Shown here one piece after another: positions 1 through 10,940 of a stretch of 64,000 nt of DNA; the stretch's first letter is position 1, and the number at the start of each line of letters is the position of its first letter. The DNA lies in the NCBI GenBank assembly GCA_015179045.1, contig WHUZ01000041.1:248001-312000 (forward strand). Reading direction: 5' to 3'. Both the position numbers and the translations under genes were made by a program. The notes below the pieces were generated by a model. It saw nothing but the letters and a program-made list of their open reading frames with translations, ran no database searches and was not told where the DNA came from. This DNA is from Kalaharituber pfeilii. Its lineage: Eukaryota; Ascomycota; Pezizomycetes; Pezizales; Pezizaceae.

Positions 1-18
1 TTTCTGTGAGTTTGTAAT

Positions 19-59
19 GTACGTACTAGAAGTACGTACAGGAGAAATAATAATATTAT
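19..59. repeat. Stem-loop plus TAATATTAT beside the Rep-like element
   Basis: A perfect 10-bp inverted repeat (TGTACGTACT, loop AGA) occupies 19-41, and TAATATTAT follows at 51-59. The same arrangement, with one stem mismatch, occurs in copy 2 at about 26538-26580. TAATATTAT matches the replication-nick nonanucleotide known from gemini-/genomovirus origins. Here it lies beside the stem, not in its loop, and the region is AT-rich, so chance is possible. Confidence 0.35.
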
Positions 60-1166
60 TTTCACATATATACTGTGGTATATATCAAAGTAGAAATGCA
101 TGTATTTTTGTTAAATTTCTTTCTAAAAAATACGTCCATATCTGCGTGGATCTTCACTTTTTTCTCCCGTAGGCTGTGGGCTTAGTGGTAGATCTATTTT
201 TTCTTTCCCCTGGTTTCTTCCCTGTTATTGACGCTGTTATTGCTAATTTCGTTATCGATGTTCTCTGTATCATCGTACATTTCGTCTTTATCATTTTCTT
301 CTTTTTTACTGTCGTGTACTTTCATTTTCATTCGTATATAGTTCTGCACGAGGGTCCGGCTGTGGTTCTGTGGGCCACTTGTTTGGTAATACTTGCTGTA
401 GCCATTTATCGAGGCCTTTTCGTTAGCAATTGTCTGTTTTCGTTTGGGTTTTGTTTACCTTCTTCTATTAGTTGTTCTTGCTGTGAATTTCGCCATTCTA
501 CACAATCATGTTGTTTACACCAGTCGAAGGGTTCGCCATGATCTGGGTTTTACCTAATGTCCCAGTGTTTGCATTCTGGTGAACATGAATGTTGTGTTGT
601 ACTGTGTGGAGAATATTTTGCACATGAAATTTCGTAGCAGCAGACATTCGCCAGGAGGCGGCTGCTCGAAATGTTGTTAGGAGATACCTTCGGAGAAGAG
701 CATGAAGGCAATTGGATCGATATTATTCTTCCCGTATTGACTGGATAAATAGAAAGTGAAGCCTGGAGTTCATCCGATTTGATAATTCGGTGAAGCTGGA
801 GTTCATCCGATTTGATAATTCGGTGAAGCCTGTCTAATATTCACGATATATTCAGGATTGTCTGTTGGTAATTACTACATTTTTATTATAATTCTTGATT
901 TTGTAGTGCTATCGTGACACTAGTGAAAATCTTTACGTAAGTATTTTTTTGGGTTAGGTACTTCAAATTGAAGTTGGTTTCTTATTTTTCGTTCAATATT
1001 ATATCATAGTAGTGCTATCATGACACTAGTGAAAATCTTAACGCAGTTTGAACTGGACTTAGCTTACGATGGGTGGACTGCTGCTGCTATAGCAGACTTG
1101 TCTTTTTCTGGCCTTTTGTGGTACTCGTGATTTCCAATTTTTTTCACGTAGCACCATGTGTCTGCT

Positions 1167-1374
1167 TAGCCTCGTCCCCAGGCGGTTGTAGAAGCCTGAG
1201 ATTAGCTAATCGGTGATCACGTGAGTGCCAAGAACTGTAAATATTGTCATTTAAATATATAACCATTATTAGTAATTTAAATGACAGTTTTTATTATAAT
1301 TACAGTTCTTGGCACTCACGTGATTACCCGATTAGCTAATCTCAGGCTTCTACAACCGCCTGGGGACGAGGCTA
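1167..1374. mobile_element. hAT-like MITE, 208 bp
   Basis: The element begins TAGCCTCGTCCCC and ends with its reverse complement. The inverted repeat covers most of each half, about 85 bp per arm. It is flanked by the direct duplication GTGTCTGCT (1158-1166 and 1375-1383; 8 or 9 bp). Rep-like copy 2 has no insertion at this point (about 27450-27470), so it acts as an empty site. An 8-bp duplication points to the hAT superfamily. There is no coding capacity. Confidence 0.8.
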
Positions 1375-1851
1375 GTGTCTGCTGTAGTTCGGGCAGTGGT
1401 ATAGTTGGGATGGTATACTTGCTGATCGAGTTTTATGTCGAATGCTCGAGGGTTTTGATATGAGGATTAGCATTTTTATCTGTTTTACAGACATATCCGA
1501 CGATATGAATACGCCATTTTCCAGGTTCGGTTATGTTACTGAAGGTGAAGAGGTATTTTTCGGCCCGTACGCCAGGCCATTTGGCCCTCTTTCGTCTTTG
1601 GCCTTTCTTCGTTCTAGATTTATTCTACTTCGATAGGTTCTGGAGTACCTGGTTCGATGTAGTGTTCTATTGTACCCTCCGTATTTTCTTCTTGTTGGCT
1701 TGTAGTGTCTTTTGTTTGCGTTCTCCTCCGTTTTGGTGATGGAGATTTGTTTTCCGGTTCTGGTGATTCAGAGAATGCGTTCCTCGTTCGTTTCCGTATT
1801 GTCGTAGATGATGGGATCCTCAGTGGGGTATCGTCTTCGTCTGTTAAAGGT

Positions 1852-2559
1852 TCAAGGTGTCTTTATATGGAAGAAGATATAATCATGTCTACTTTAAGCA
1901 AGCAGTATTAGGTCACTCTGAGAGTTTCTATATAATATTTTAAAAGCCTCTAGATTATATTTCCGAAGTTTCATAGCTCAAGACTGCAGCATTGTTATAT
2001 GATGCATTAAGGAATATGTATTACCTAATTAGGTATATATAGTTGGATATCCTTATTGATCTCTACTTTCAGTTAATACCTATATCTATAGGCTACTCAA
2101 GATATATTCTCCTATATGTAGAGTTATACTCTAGAGCATTCCTCATATTTTTAGAAATATATACAAACTAAATATTAAAATTCACTTCTAGCAGTAAAAA
2201 TATATGTATGGATATTGGCTCACCACTTGTTCCATATGTATCCAATCATCATGAAACATTCCAGATCTCTTGAATACATATTATAGAAGGTATATGCACT
2301 TGCTCAAGGTCCTCAATAGCCATCTTGCCATTTTACATCTGCATAGAGTTCAGATGCCTAATTGGGCAACTACCACTATAGAGTATCATTCAAAATTTCC
2401 AATTGGCTAACTGAGGTGCGGAAGTTACTTTCCTATACCTCTCCAAGCTGTATGTACAATTTGGTTATCTTCTATGAAGATTTGGCCTTACAGGAGGCTA
2501 TTGTTTTTATTCCGGAAGTGCGCCGGATCCCGGTAATGCGCCGGATCCCGGTCAGTGAC
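1852..2559. other. AT-rich intergenic stretch
   Basis: I see no gene. The stretch is rich in TA steps and short AT repeats and has no convincing open frame. It separates the Rep-like copy from a decayed 57-bp satellite segment. A short tandem of gcgccggatcccggt occurs near 2518-2550. Confidence 0.5.
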
Positions 2560-3357
2560 GTTAGCTGTCATATTCTGCCTTATCTCTCGCTAGCAGAGAG
2601 CTCTGCCAAAACTGTCAATAGAGCTCATTCTGACGTATCTCCTGCCATCGAGAGGGGCCTGCCATACCTGTGAAATTCAACTCATTGTGCCATATCTTGC
2701 ACCATCAAGGTGGACCTGTCATACGTGTTAAGTTGAGCTTATATTGCCATATCTCATACCGTTAATGTCAGGGTGGCCCAACAAAGTATCAATGATAAGC
2801 GATGAGAGATGACGCATGATAATCACGCCATTCACAGTTATGATGGTGGAGAGAAGCTTGTTAGTTAGCACTCAATGTTAAATAGAATAATGCAAATAAC
2901 CGACACGCTGGACGCCTATATATAGAGGCCTCCACGGCCTCTATACAAAGGTCAAGTTCCAAGCGTTGTCCTAAGTTACACCTACACTTCGCTGCAATCG
3001 CAGACACCGTAACAGTTAAGAGAGACCTGTTATATGTGTTAAGTTGAGCTTATGTTATCATATTTCACGCTATCGAGAGGGGTCTGCGATGCCTGTAAAT
3101 ATGTATTATAATAGTTGCATCAACAAATACATTCTCAGTGCATCGGCACCTTTTCCATGTCACAGTTGAACTTGACGTCGGAATGAGGCAATTCCAGCAG
3201 TGTCAACTTGAAGCTGGAAGTGTACTGATCCACAGCCCATTATACTCAGATTATCCTACTATGGTCTGCCAGCCAACCCAATGTGGCCCAATGAGCAGCC
3301 CAAGTGAGTGGCCAAGCGAGTGGCCAAGCGAGTGGCCCAGCTAGTGGCCTAGCCAGT
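2560..3357 (+). repeat. Segmental duplication copy A (decayed 57-bp satellite), with solo LTR
   Basis: This segment matches 36490-37001 plus 37579-37625. It holds several decayed units of the 57-bp satellite (repeated 'gccatacctgt..aattcaactcatt'). It ends in a tandem of the 12-mer gagtggccaagc. Copy A carries a solo LTR at 2766-3014 and LINE 3358-6588; copy B carries a different insertion. The two copies therefore serve as reciprocal empty sites. Confidence 0.75.
2766..3014 (+). mobile_element. Solo LTR, 249 bp (TSD GTTAA)
   Basis: The sequence starts TGTCAGGG and ends GTAACA, the TG..CA form of an LTR. It is flanked by GTTAA at 2761-2765 and 3015-3019. The duplicated locus at about 36690 reads straight through a single GTTAA, which proves an insertion. 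A TATA-like ctatatatagag near 2918 fits an LTR promoter on the plus strand. No internal retrotransposon sequence remains. Confidence 0.88.
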
Positions 3358-6300
3358 TTTTTTTTTTTTTTTCTTTCATTAATCGCATGCCGCCCTATGG
3401 GCTATGGCGATATTTAAATACATAAAATAAGTGAAATATATGCGTCACTCTCATCTATTCTCCCCGTGCCCATTCCAAGATCTCCCGTATGTTTACTCCC
3501 TTATCAATCTGTCTTATACCTTCCGCCTCCCCGCATTTCCTAGCCCACGCCTTGCAGTCTTTCCGTACATGTTCCCAGTTTTCCGGGGCCTCCCCGCACC
3601 ATCGGCATTCCGGTGATTCGGCCTTCCCTATGTGGTATCTCCATTCTTTCAGTCCTTTGTTTCCCAGGATCCCCGCCAGCGTCGAGAGATACTTCCTCCG
3701 GTCGGCGATTTGCAAGGGCCGGTAATTTAAGCCTGCCTGGTTTCTCTCCGTGGCTCGCAGTGCCTTATAGTCTTGTCTTAATCCTGCTTCTGTTACGGTC
3801 TCGTCTTCGTATTGTAGCGCTGTGCCGATTTTGGCCGCCCAGTCTGCCTCCGTGTTCCCTTTCACCCCCTTGTGGCTTTTAACCCATATCACTGCCAGGT
3901 CTAGGTCCCCTCTCGCTACTCGGTTCTCCCAACTCTTCCTAACCAATGTGGACGCACCGTCTACCGTGGGTTCCCCTCTTCCTATTCTCCGAAGTCTTGC
4001 TATTGCCGTTTGTGAGTCGGTGACAATCAGCAGCTCGCCTTGTTGTTCCAACGCTTCGCTTATTGCTATCAGCTCGCCGTCGTTCACCGTGCTCCTTCGA
4101 CCCAGGAAGATTGATGTGGATCCCGTCTGATGGTATATTCCTGCTCCCGTGCTTTCTTCGATCCTACTTCCGTCCGTGTACACTCCCTGCCATCCTTCGT
4201 CGATATCCTTTTCCAGGATTCTCTCCCATTCTTCCCTGTCTAGGTCGCTTGGATGTGTAGGATGAATGTAGATCGGCAAGGGTTCGTTGTGTCGTAGGTC
4301 CCCTCTTAGATACCGGGTATCCTTATCTTCGTGTGTTTTCTCCCCGGGGAATCTCAGTGCGCGTGCCTCCACTCTTTCCCCTTCTCCCCCGACGAACGTG
4401 TGCACCGATTCCAAGTTGATTATCCCTTCAACTATCTGTCTTCTAGTGCCCCAGGGGGCTCCGGAGATGTCTCTGGCGACCGTGTATTGCCATTTTTCTA
4501 GGGACCGTAATTTCGATTCCGCGGGTGCACCCTTCGCGTATTTCTTCCATGCCCAGCTCCCATACGTGGCTATGTTCCTGGCTACGCTGGTGTACAGTTG
4601 TCTTCTTTTGCTCAGGGGTATTCTGGTGAGCCTAGCAGCTACGTTCCAGGCCGCTTTCCCCAATCTCAGCCTTTTGTCGAAGTGTTCGTTGTATTTAAGC
4701 TCCCAGTCCACCGTCAGCCCCACCAGTCGATAACTTTTCCCTTTCACTCCGACTATCAGTGTCTCTGCCTTTTGGGGGTCGATCTCGAAGCCTGCCTCTC
4801 TGGCGTCCGAGGTGAGTTCACTTCTGTGTTTTGCTATTGCCCTCTTCAACTCCCGCATCGACGGACTCGATATCACGCTGTGAAAGTCGTCCACGTAGGT
4901 GCGTGTGAATTGTCGTTTTTCGGTTTTCCTCGTCAGGGGGGCTACCCGCACTAGAAAAATGACCGGAGATAGTGGTGATCCTTGTGGTACCCCGTCCGTC
5001 ATTCTTCCTCTGCCTCTCTCTTTCCCGTCCCAGGATATCGTGAATTCTGTGGGTGTCGTGAATCCTTGGACGAATGCCGCTATGTTCGGGTTCACTTCTT
5101 CGATGGTTTTGACCACTTCCTCGCTCCGGACGTGGTTGAACGCGGCTTTGATGTCGTCCCCGACCAGCGCGGTCCAGTGTCCTTCTCCCAGTCGTCTGTC
5201 TACCTCCTTCAGTACTTGTCTCTGCAGGTCTTCGCATCCCCTATGTGGTCTGCTCCCTAGTTGGTTTTCGCCGAACAGGCTGTCCATTCTCTGTATCTTG
5301 TTGGCGATTACCTTTTGTCCTAATTTGGCAGCCGTGTTCAGTAACGTGATTGGTCGCCAGCTGCCTGGTTCGTTTCGAGGTCTATTTTTCTTTAGTATCA
5401 TCGTCACATCGAACCCCTTTGCGAAGTCGTAGTCCCCATTTATATAGTCGACCATCTCTTCCCTCAGCATCTCCCATACTTTCGTTTTCCTTATCATTTT
5501 CAGTACGCCATACTGTATGCCGTCGGGTCCTGGTGCCGATCTTGACTTCGTCTTAAGCAGTGCTTTATCTATTTCGGTCCTGGCTTCTTCCCGCTCTACC
5601 GTCCATCCCTTGGGCTTCAGGGGGTTGATGTTGTCTCTCCTGGCCCCTCCCGCGAAGTGGTGCGCGAGTGGTTTCTGGGTTATTTGTTGGTCTGATCCCT
5701 CCATCCCCATGAGTTCCCGGTTCTTGAAGGGTTCCCTGGCTATTTTGAAGATGTCCCACGGGGATTCGACTCTGTCTTCCTCGAGGAACTTTGTCCAGTA
5801 TTCCTTCTTTTTCTCCCGGATCATGTCCCTATATAGTCTTCTGGCTCTGGTTCTTTGTTGTCTCGGGGAGTTTCTCAAGATGTATTTTGTCATCTTTCTG
5901 GCCTCTTTAAGCTCGCTGTCAAACCACCTTTTGGATCTGCTGGTGATGTTTATTTCTTTTGTGAACTCCGCGGTGAGTCTCTTTACCATGTCGTATGCGC
6001 TCTCCCCCGGAGCTGGACTTAGCTCTTGGTTCTCCTGGGCAAATTCTTCCCATCTTTCCCAGTCCGTCACTCTTAGCCTCGCCACTCTCTCCCGGTTCGC
6101 CACCGTCTTCCCGGTGATCATCGCGTGATCGGTTCCGGCTATCCACGAGATGTTCTCTGTCTTCCACTCCCCCTCCCGTGCGAACACCAGGTCCAACAGT
6201 CCGGTTCTGAACGTCCCCCTTACCTCCCTCGTCCACGTCACTGTCCCTTTCTCTATGTGTTGTTTCATCCCGAAGGTCTCCGCGTATTCTCTCAGCTTCT

Positions 6301-6588
6301 CCCCCCTTCCGTCTTGTTTCTAGGACCAGTCCGTGTGATGGCTGTTGAAGTCCCCAATCAATACGTCCGTCGGTCCGATCCGTTCTAATAGTGATTCGAC
6401 GTCTGATTCTTTGTTCCAGTATACCCCTGTTACGTCTTTCCCGTCAACGGAAATCGTAACGAGCTTCTCCTCATTTCTCACTTTCACTTTTGAAACCATG
6501 TCTTTTCTCACGTACGCCGCTAGCCCCCCTGTCTTCTTCGGTGTAGCCACGGTGGCGTACGCCGGGTGAAACGTCGTCCCTCCCCTTG
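3358..6588 (-). mobile_element. LINE-A retrotransposon, 5'-truncated, tail1 type
   Basis: This 3.2-kb non-LTR element lies on the minus strand. Its poly(A) appears as poly(T) from 3358, followed by the tail1 hairpin (about 3378-3412), ORF2, and a 5' truncation inside the endonuclease at 6588. The target duplication gtggcctagccagt flanks it (3344-3357, 6589-6602). Segmental copy B at about 37605-37620 shows the uninterrupted site. It is the longest LINE here and serves as the reference for the other fragments. No RIP-like AT shift is evident. Confidence 0.92.
3455..6588 (-). pseudogene. LINE ORF2: endonuclease remnant, reverse transcriptase, RNase H, zinc knuckle
   Basis: This is the polyprotein for target-primed reverse transcription. 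In order it has an APE-type endonuclease C-terminal part (GDFNSHH near 6330-6350), RT with PQGSPLSP and the catalytic YVDD, then RNase H with the acidic set YTDGS, GELIAI, VTDSQ and TEADWAAK. A C-terminal CRWCG..EHV..DC knuckle follows. The RNase H domain and overall layout suggest a Tad1/I-like ascomycete LINE. The frame is open from the 5' truncation except for one in-frame TAG at 6320-6322, just after the endonuclease motif. The 937 codons after it, starting at 6268, are uninterrupted. Antisense open frames here are shadows. The copy is dead because of its truncation and stop, but it is recent. Confidence 0.93.
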
Positions 6589-6602
6589 GTGGCCTAGCCA
6601 GT

Positions 6603-7233
6603 GACCTATATGCTGGACCTTCCTTTACAACAGAGTGAGCTTCATCTCAATTGAGCAATGTCCCAAGGGGACATCTTAGGTATGCTGTGATATTGCCAGA
6701 TTGAAATAATGGACCACTCTGAAGATATTGTATAAGATATTCTACATATTTATACAGTTGCCAGCGTCCAAATTCACTTCTTATACTCAATATACTAGTA
6801 AGAAGTGCATGCTCAACATATTCAACAGAGTCAACACGCCCAATATACCCAATATGCCCAATATGCCCAAGCTTTCATGTACGTACTCTATAGACCCAAT
6901 CCTATGCGCACATTCAATATGCTTAATACGCCCGATACCCATAGCGAACACTCTAGGAGCAGCAGCAGAGAGACAGACAGAGCAAGTAGAAAGAACAGAA
7001 ACAAGATGGATCTATGGGTTAACAATGCTAAAGATGAAGAGAAGAATTATTTATAAGAGTGGACCCTGGGCCTTTACATACTTGCAAGTGGATAGACTTT
7101 GCACAGTATTTACAGTAAGAAGCCTAATAAATTAGCCAGAGAGTACTAATGAGCCAGGCCACAGAGAATTAATGAACTGGACTCATATAGCTCATTGGGC
7201 CTTTCCCATTCAGCTATGTTGTAGCCTCCCATT
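6603..7233. other. Intergenic stretch, no gene recognised
   Basis: There is no convincing gene. A short imperfect repeat of 'cccaatatgc' (about 6840-6870) occurs. The two overlapping short open frames there arise from that repeat. Confidence 0.5.
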
Positions 7234-7587
7234 TGTTGAAAATGGCATAGTACAATGTTCAGTCTTTCCACCGCGTTCTGTTCTTTCTAGTTCTTCTATA
7301 TCATTCTCTAATGTTCTGCTACTTTCTAGCTTTCTCTTATACGTCATGTATTCATTTGTCATACATCATTATGTGTTCTGGATGTTTCTGTCTCTTCGCT
7401 CTCTACTCTTGACACTTCTAGATATTTCTACAGTCATGTGAGCAGCACGTTACATACACGTGACTTGCCTTTTCATTCCTTATTTGGAAATATCTACATT
7501 CTTTTTGTACTCGAGATAGATAGGTCTCGAACTTCCTTCTGTACGTAGGTTGAACTTTAATCAATGAACTTTGTCCTTCCTCCAACA
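7234..7587 (-). mobile_element. Solo LTR, 354 bp (TSD CCATT)
   Basis: On the plus strand it reads TGTTGAAAATGG...TCCAACA. On the minus strand it starts TGTTGGAGGAAGG and ends TTCAACA, with the short TGTTG/CAACA inverted termini of an LTR. The 5-bp duplication CCATT flanks it (7229-7233, 7588-7592). A second member of the family lies in the opposite orientation at 28682-29116. Confidence 0.9.
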
Positions 7588-7679
7588 CCATTGGCCTATT
7601 CACAAAGCAAACAATGTTCGTTAATGAGCTGTGATGGCTGTTAGCAAGTTCCTAATTTTTTTTTTTTTTTTTTTTTTTG

Positions 7680-7956
7680 AGAATCAGTAGGAGGATAGGT
7701 GGTTGACATTGCAAGATGTTCATGCTATGGACTGAAATATATATATATTTTTGTTATCAGTTAAATTCCTTTTTTGATTTTCATTTTCATTTTCATTTCA
7801 TTTTTATTTTTTTTATTTATTTATTTTTATGAAATATTAATCGCACGGGGCCTTTATCTCTAGCGGGCGTATGTTGTATGTGAGATGCGTAACTTTTGTT
7901 GTGGTGCGGGCGTTGCAACGGACTTTCGACCTTTGGCAATTTGTAACTCCCGGCCG
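7680..7956 (-). repeat. Inverted duplication of 35733-36010 (LINE-derived 3' module plus flank)
   Basis: The reverse complement matches 35733-36010 through a short LINE remnant, a variant 3' tail (gtgcgattaatat), an AT-only microsatellite and about 80 bp beyond it. Because the match passes the A-rich tail into flanking DNA, it is a duplication, not two insertions. Poly(T) at about 7654-7678 borders it. It abuts the LINE carcass that begins at 7957. Confidence 0.6.
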
Positions 7957-8144
7957 CCGTAGAGGTGGCCAACGCCCTGATTAAGAGGAACTTCATCACA
8001 GAAGACATGGATCTGAGAACACCCCTACGACCGACGGGACCACTATTGAGCGGAGAGGAAGCCAGGCAAGAAATTGAGAAGGCACTGAGCAAGACGAGAG
8101 CGAGATCAGCTCCAGGCCCTGACGGAATACAATATGGGCTACTC

Positions 8145-9128
8145 TCTAAGGCACAAAGACCCATTACCGTTACACACCGTCCCCACGCACCCGAGCGACA
8201 CGAGCAAGGACGAGTGGGAGGCCATCATAGAAAGAGAAGCGGATGAAGGGTGGAACGGGGTGTACACGGACGGGAGTAGAATAGAGGGCACGACAGGAGC
8301 AGGGGTACACCACCGGCACGAGACAAAGTCCTTTTACTTGGGGAGAAGGAGCACGGTAAACGACGGCGAACTCATAGCAATAAGCGAGGCATTAAAGCTA
8401 ACGGGTGAGCTACTAATCGTTCCCGACTCACAAACGGCGATAACAAAACTGCAGAAGATAGCGGGAGGAGAACCTACAGCGGACGGAGCTTCCAGCATGG
8501 TGAAGAGACGGTGGGAAGAACGAGCGGCCAGAGGGGACTTAGACCTCGCCATCATCTGGGTCAAAAGCCACAAGGGAATCAGAGGTAACACGGAAGCGAG
8601 CCGAGCCGCAAAGGTCGGCACAGCCCTGCAGTGTGAGGATGAGATCATAACGGAGGCGGGAATAAGACAGGATTAGAAGGCGAGGAGAGCCGCGGAGAGC
8701 CGCGGAGAGGAACCAGGCAGAACTCAACTACCGGCCGACACAACGAGCAGATAAGCGCCGATACCTGGCCACCCTGGCCGGAATCCTGGGGAACAAAGGC
8801 CTCAAGGAATGGAGATACAAGATAGGGAAGGCGGATTCACCGGAATGCCGATGGTGTGGCCAGGCGTCAGAGAGCTGGGAACACATAAGGAGTGACTGCA
8901 TCGCCTGGAACCGAAAGAACACGAAAGGAGCAGAAGGTATAAGACAGGTGGAAAAAGACACGAATCTGGTGGAGTTATTGGAGTGGGCCGGGGAGGACTA
9001 GATATTTAAGGATTTAGTTTCTGTTCTAAGTTTTCTTTTCCTTTTCTCATCTATGTACTTAAACATCGCCATAGCCCACAGGGCGGCACGCGATTAATGA
9101 AATAAAAAAAAAAATAAAAAAAAAAAAA
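8145..9128 (+). mobile_element. Nested 5'-truncated LINE-A, tail1 type
   Basis: This element is inserted in the older LINE. The duplication atatgggctactc flanks it (8132-8144, 9129-9141). It carries RNase H (8145-8676) and, after stops near 8676-8750, the C-terminal knuckle region (CRWCG near 8848) ending at about 9001. The tail1 hairpin (about 9066-9090) and an interrupted A-tail follow. The RNase H motif that reads TEADWAAK in the reference is TEASRAAK here, so the last catalytic Asp is lost. Confidence 0.92.
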
Positions 9129-9794
9129 ATATGGGCTACTCAAGATAATACGGAGGACTACGCTATGGGCGGCAGTACGGGGGAAGGTGGTAGACTACAC
9201 AAACGGGGACTATGACAGTATGACTTCGGCAGAGGGTTTGAGACAGTGATGATCCTTAAGAAGGGAAGAGATAGATCTGAAATCACCAGCTGGAGACCCA
9301 TAGCCCTTCTCAACACAGTAGCTAAGCTTGGCCAGAAGGTGGTAGCCAACATTCTGCAGAAACACAACACACTATTCCATGAAAGCCAAATCGGCAGTAG
9401 ACTATCCAGAGGGGCCGAGAACCTACAACGGCAGGCACTGAAAGAGATCAGGAGCCGGATAGACAGAGGCGAATGGGTGGCTCTAGGCGGCGCCGATATC
9501 AAGTCAGCCTTCAATTTTGTAAGGCGGGAAAAGGTGGTAACTCATATTGAGAGGGTCAACAGAAACCTCGCCGCATTTGTTGAGAGCTTCCTGTAACCTA
9601 CGAGCTTCGGGCTAAGTTGGGACGGCAAGAGACGAGCCACAGCCAGTATGATGGATGGGACACCACAAGGGTCACCCCTATCACCAGTGCTGTTCCTGGT
9701 GGGCATACAGCCAGTGGCCACCGCAGCCAGCCTGAGCAACTTCACCCACACTTATGTCAACGACTTCCACAGTGTCATGTCAAGCAAGAGTCTC

Positions 9795-9849
9795 TTTTTT
9801 TTTTAAAAAAAAAAAAAAAAAATCACATGACCCCGCATGCAAGCAACTT
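9795..9849 (-). mobile_element. Micro-retroposon, tail2 type, with T-run/A-run oddity
   Basis: A 55-bp insertion is flanked by gcaagagtctc (9784-9794, 9850-9860). Read on the minus strand it has gcatgcggggtcatgtga, the 3' half of tail2, followed by about 18 T and then about 10 A. A normal copy would have only A at this end. The hairpin's 5' arm is missing. Confidence 0.8.
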
Positions 9850-10213
9850 GCAAGAGTCTCCCACAACTGAAAAGATGGTGAATGCTCACCAAGCCCAGTT
9901 GGATGCGGAGGCTCAATAGGAAGGATTCGAGTTAGACAGAAAGAAGAGAGAGACGATCATTTTCGGAGCAAAAGGCCCGGACTACAGAATGGCGGAACTA
10001 CAGGTAGACTGGGAGCTAAAGTTCATGCCGCATTGTCGCAAGAGACTAAGACTGGGATGCCTTGGGCCAGCAAAAAGAAGACAACCATACACAAGCATAG
10101 CCAGAACAATCGCCACATCGGGGGGGGTGGGCGTGGATGGACTATGCGAAAGGCGCACCACCAGGGCAAAAGCTGAGACAGCTAGAGAAGTGGCAATACA
10201 CGATAGCACAAGC

Positions 10214-10257
10214 TATGCGAGTAATGAAAGAAAAAAAAAAAAGAAAAAAAAAAAAAA
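10214..10257 (+). mobile_element. Micro-retroposon, tail1 type, minimal copy (about 17 nt + A-tail)
   Basis: Only tatgcgagtaatgaaag of the tail1 3' end remains, followed by about 27 A with one G. The duplication gatagcacaagc flanks it (10202-10213, 10258-10269). It shows that almost the whole donor can be lost while target-site duplication still happens. Confidence 0.85.
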
Positions 10258-10403
10258 GATAGCACAAGCCATCACCGGGGCTCCCTGGGGAACTCAGAGA
10301 GATACAGTCGAGGGCCTAGCCAACCTGGAGTCGGTACAAACCTTCTTGGAAGGCGAGTCAGTACGACTCGAGGCCAGGGCGCTGAGATTCAACAAGGAAA
10401 CAC

Positions 10404-10442
10404 TGCCCTGCAATGGCGAACAGCTGCACGCGGGGTCACGTG

Positions 10443-10473
<31 letters not shown>
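10404..10473 (+). mobile_element. Micro-retroposon, tail2 type
   Basis: A 70-bp insertion is flanked by aaggaaacac (10394-10403, 10474-10483). It starts tgccctgcaatgg, runs through the hairpin to gtcacgtgaaatt, then poly(A). It lies in the older LINE carcass, whose reading frame resumes on either side. Confidence 0.92.
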
Positions 10474-10477
<4 letters not shown>

Positions 10478-10940
10478 AAACACCACTCAGGGAAGACAAG
10501 GAATCGCAGTACCTAACAGGCTCACTAGAATGGAAGGAGCCACTCCCACTAGCAATACTCAGCACACTAGATGCCAATGCAGAGAGACACGAATAGGAGA
10601 ACAGAATCGAAAAGGAAGAAGAACAAGGGTGGAAAGCGGCCTACACTGATGGCAGAAGAATCTTGGAGAGAACGGGGATGGGTTTGTGAAAGGACAAACC
10701 GACCTCATCCTATATAGGGCTAGAGTGACAGTGTGCGACGCAGAGTTAGTCGCCATGGCAAAAGCCTTGGACAACGGAGATGAGGAGATACTGCTGATAA
10801 CGGACTCCAGAGTGGCCATCCAGAGCTTAAAGGCCATATCCGAAGGTCATCCGACACCCGGAGGAGCGGCACATCTAGTCAGGACAGCCTGGGAGAACAG
10901 AATCAACCGGGGGGTTGGACGCGGCGGTAACCTAGGCAGA

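Larger units (their letters stand above)
1..1851 (-). mobile_element. Rep-like element, copy 1 (degenerate, runs off window start)
   Basis: This is a diverged direct copy of 26524-28062. The minus strand carries remains of the same Rep-like protein: motif I FTFSN is at about 1532-1546. Motif II reads RIH instead of HIH, so its first histidine is lost. A small deletion after it breaks the frame, and roughly 100 bp between motifs I and II is missing compared with copy 2. A hAT-like MITE sits at 1167-1374, and about 300 bp of unrelated sequence (about 740-1040) replaces 70 bp of copy 2. The plus-strand open frames here are antisense shadows. Similarity to copy 2 stops near 1851. The left end is not visible because the window starts inside the element. 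Confidence 0.7.
7957..10940 (+). mobile_element. LINE-A-like carcass with four nested insertions
   Basis: A decayed ORF2 runs in segments. 7957-8144 encodes the region ending ARSAPGPDGIQYG. 9142-9794 is RT, with ITSWRPIALLNT near 9280. 9850-10213, 10258-10403 and 10474-10940 carry the thumb and RNase H parts. Stops and frameshifts are frequent. It has been hit by a second LINE (8145-9128) and three micro-retroposons (9795-9849, 10214-10257, 10404-10473), each with its own target duplication. The 3' end is lost. It fades near 10940 into GGCC-rich sequence. Confidence 0.85.

Noticed and set aside
176..541. 121-codon plus-strand frame as a membrane protein gene
   Set aside because: It is antisense to the Cys-rich ORF region of the Rep-like element; its hydrophobicity is a by-product of the reverse strand.
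3431..6388. Many plus-strand frames across the LINE (for example 5517-6128)
   Set aside because: They are antisense shadows of the 937-codon ORF2.
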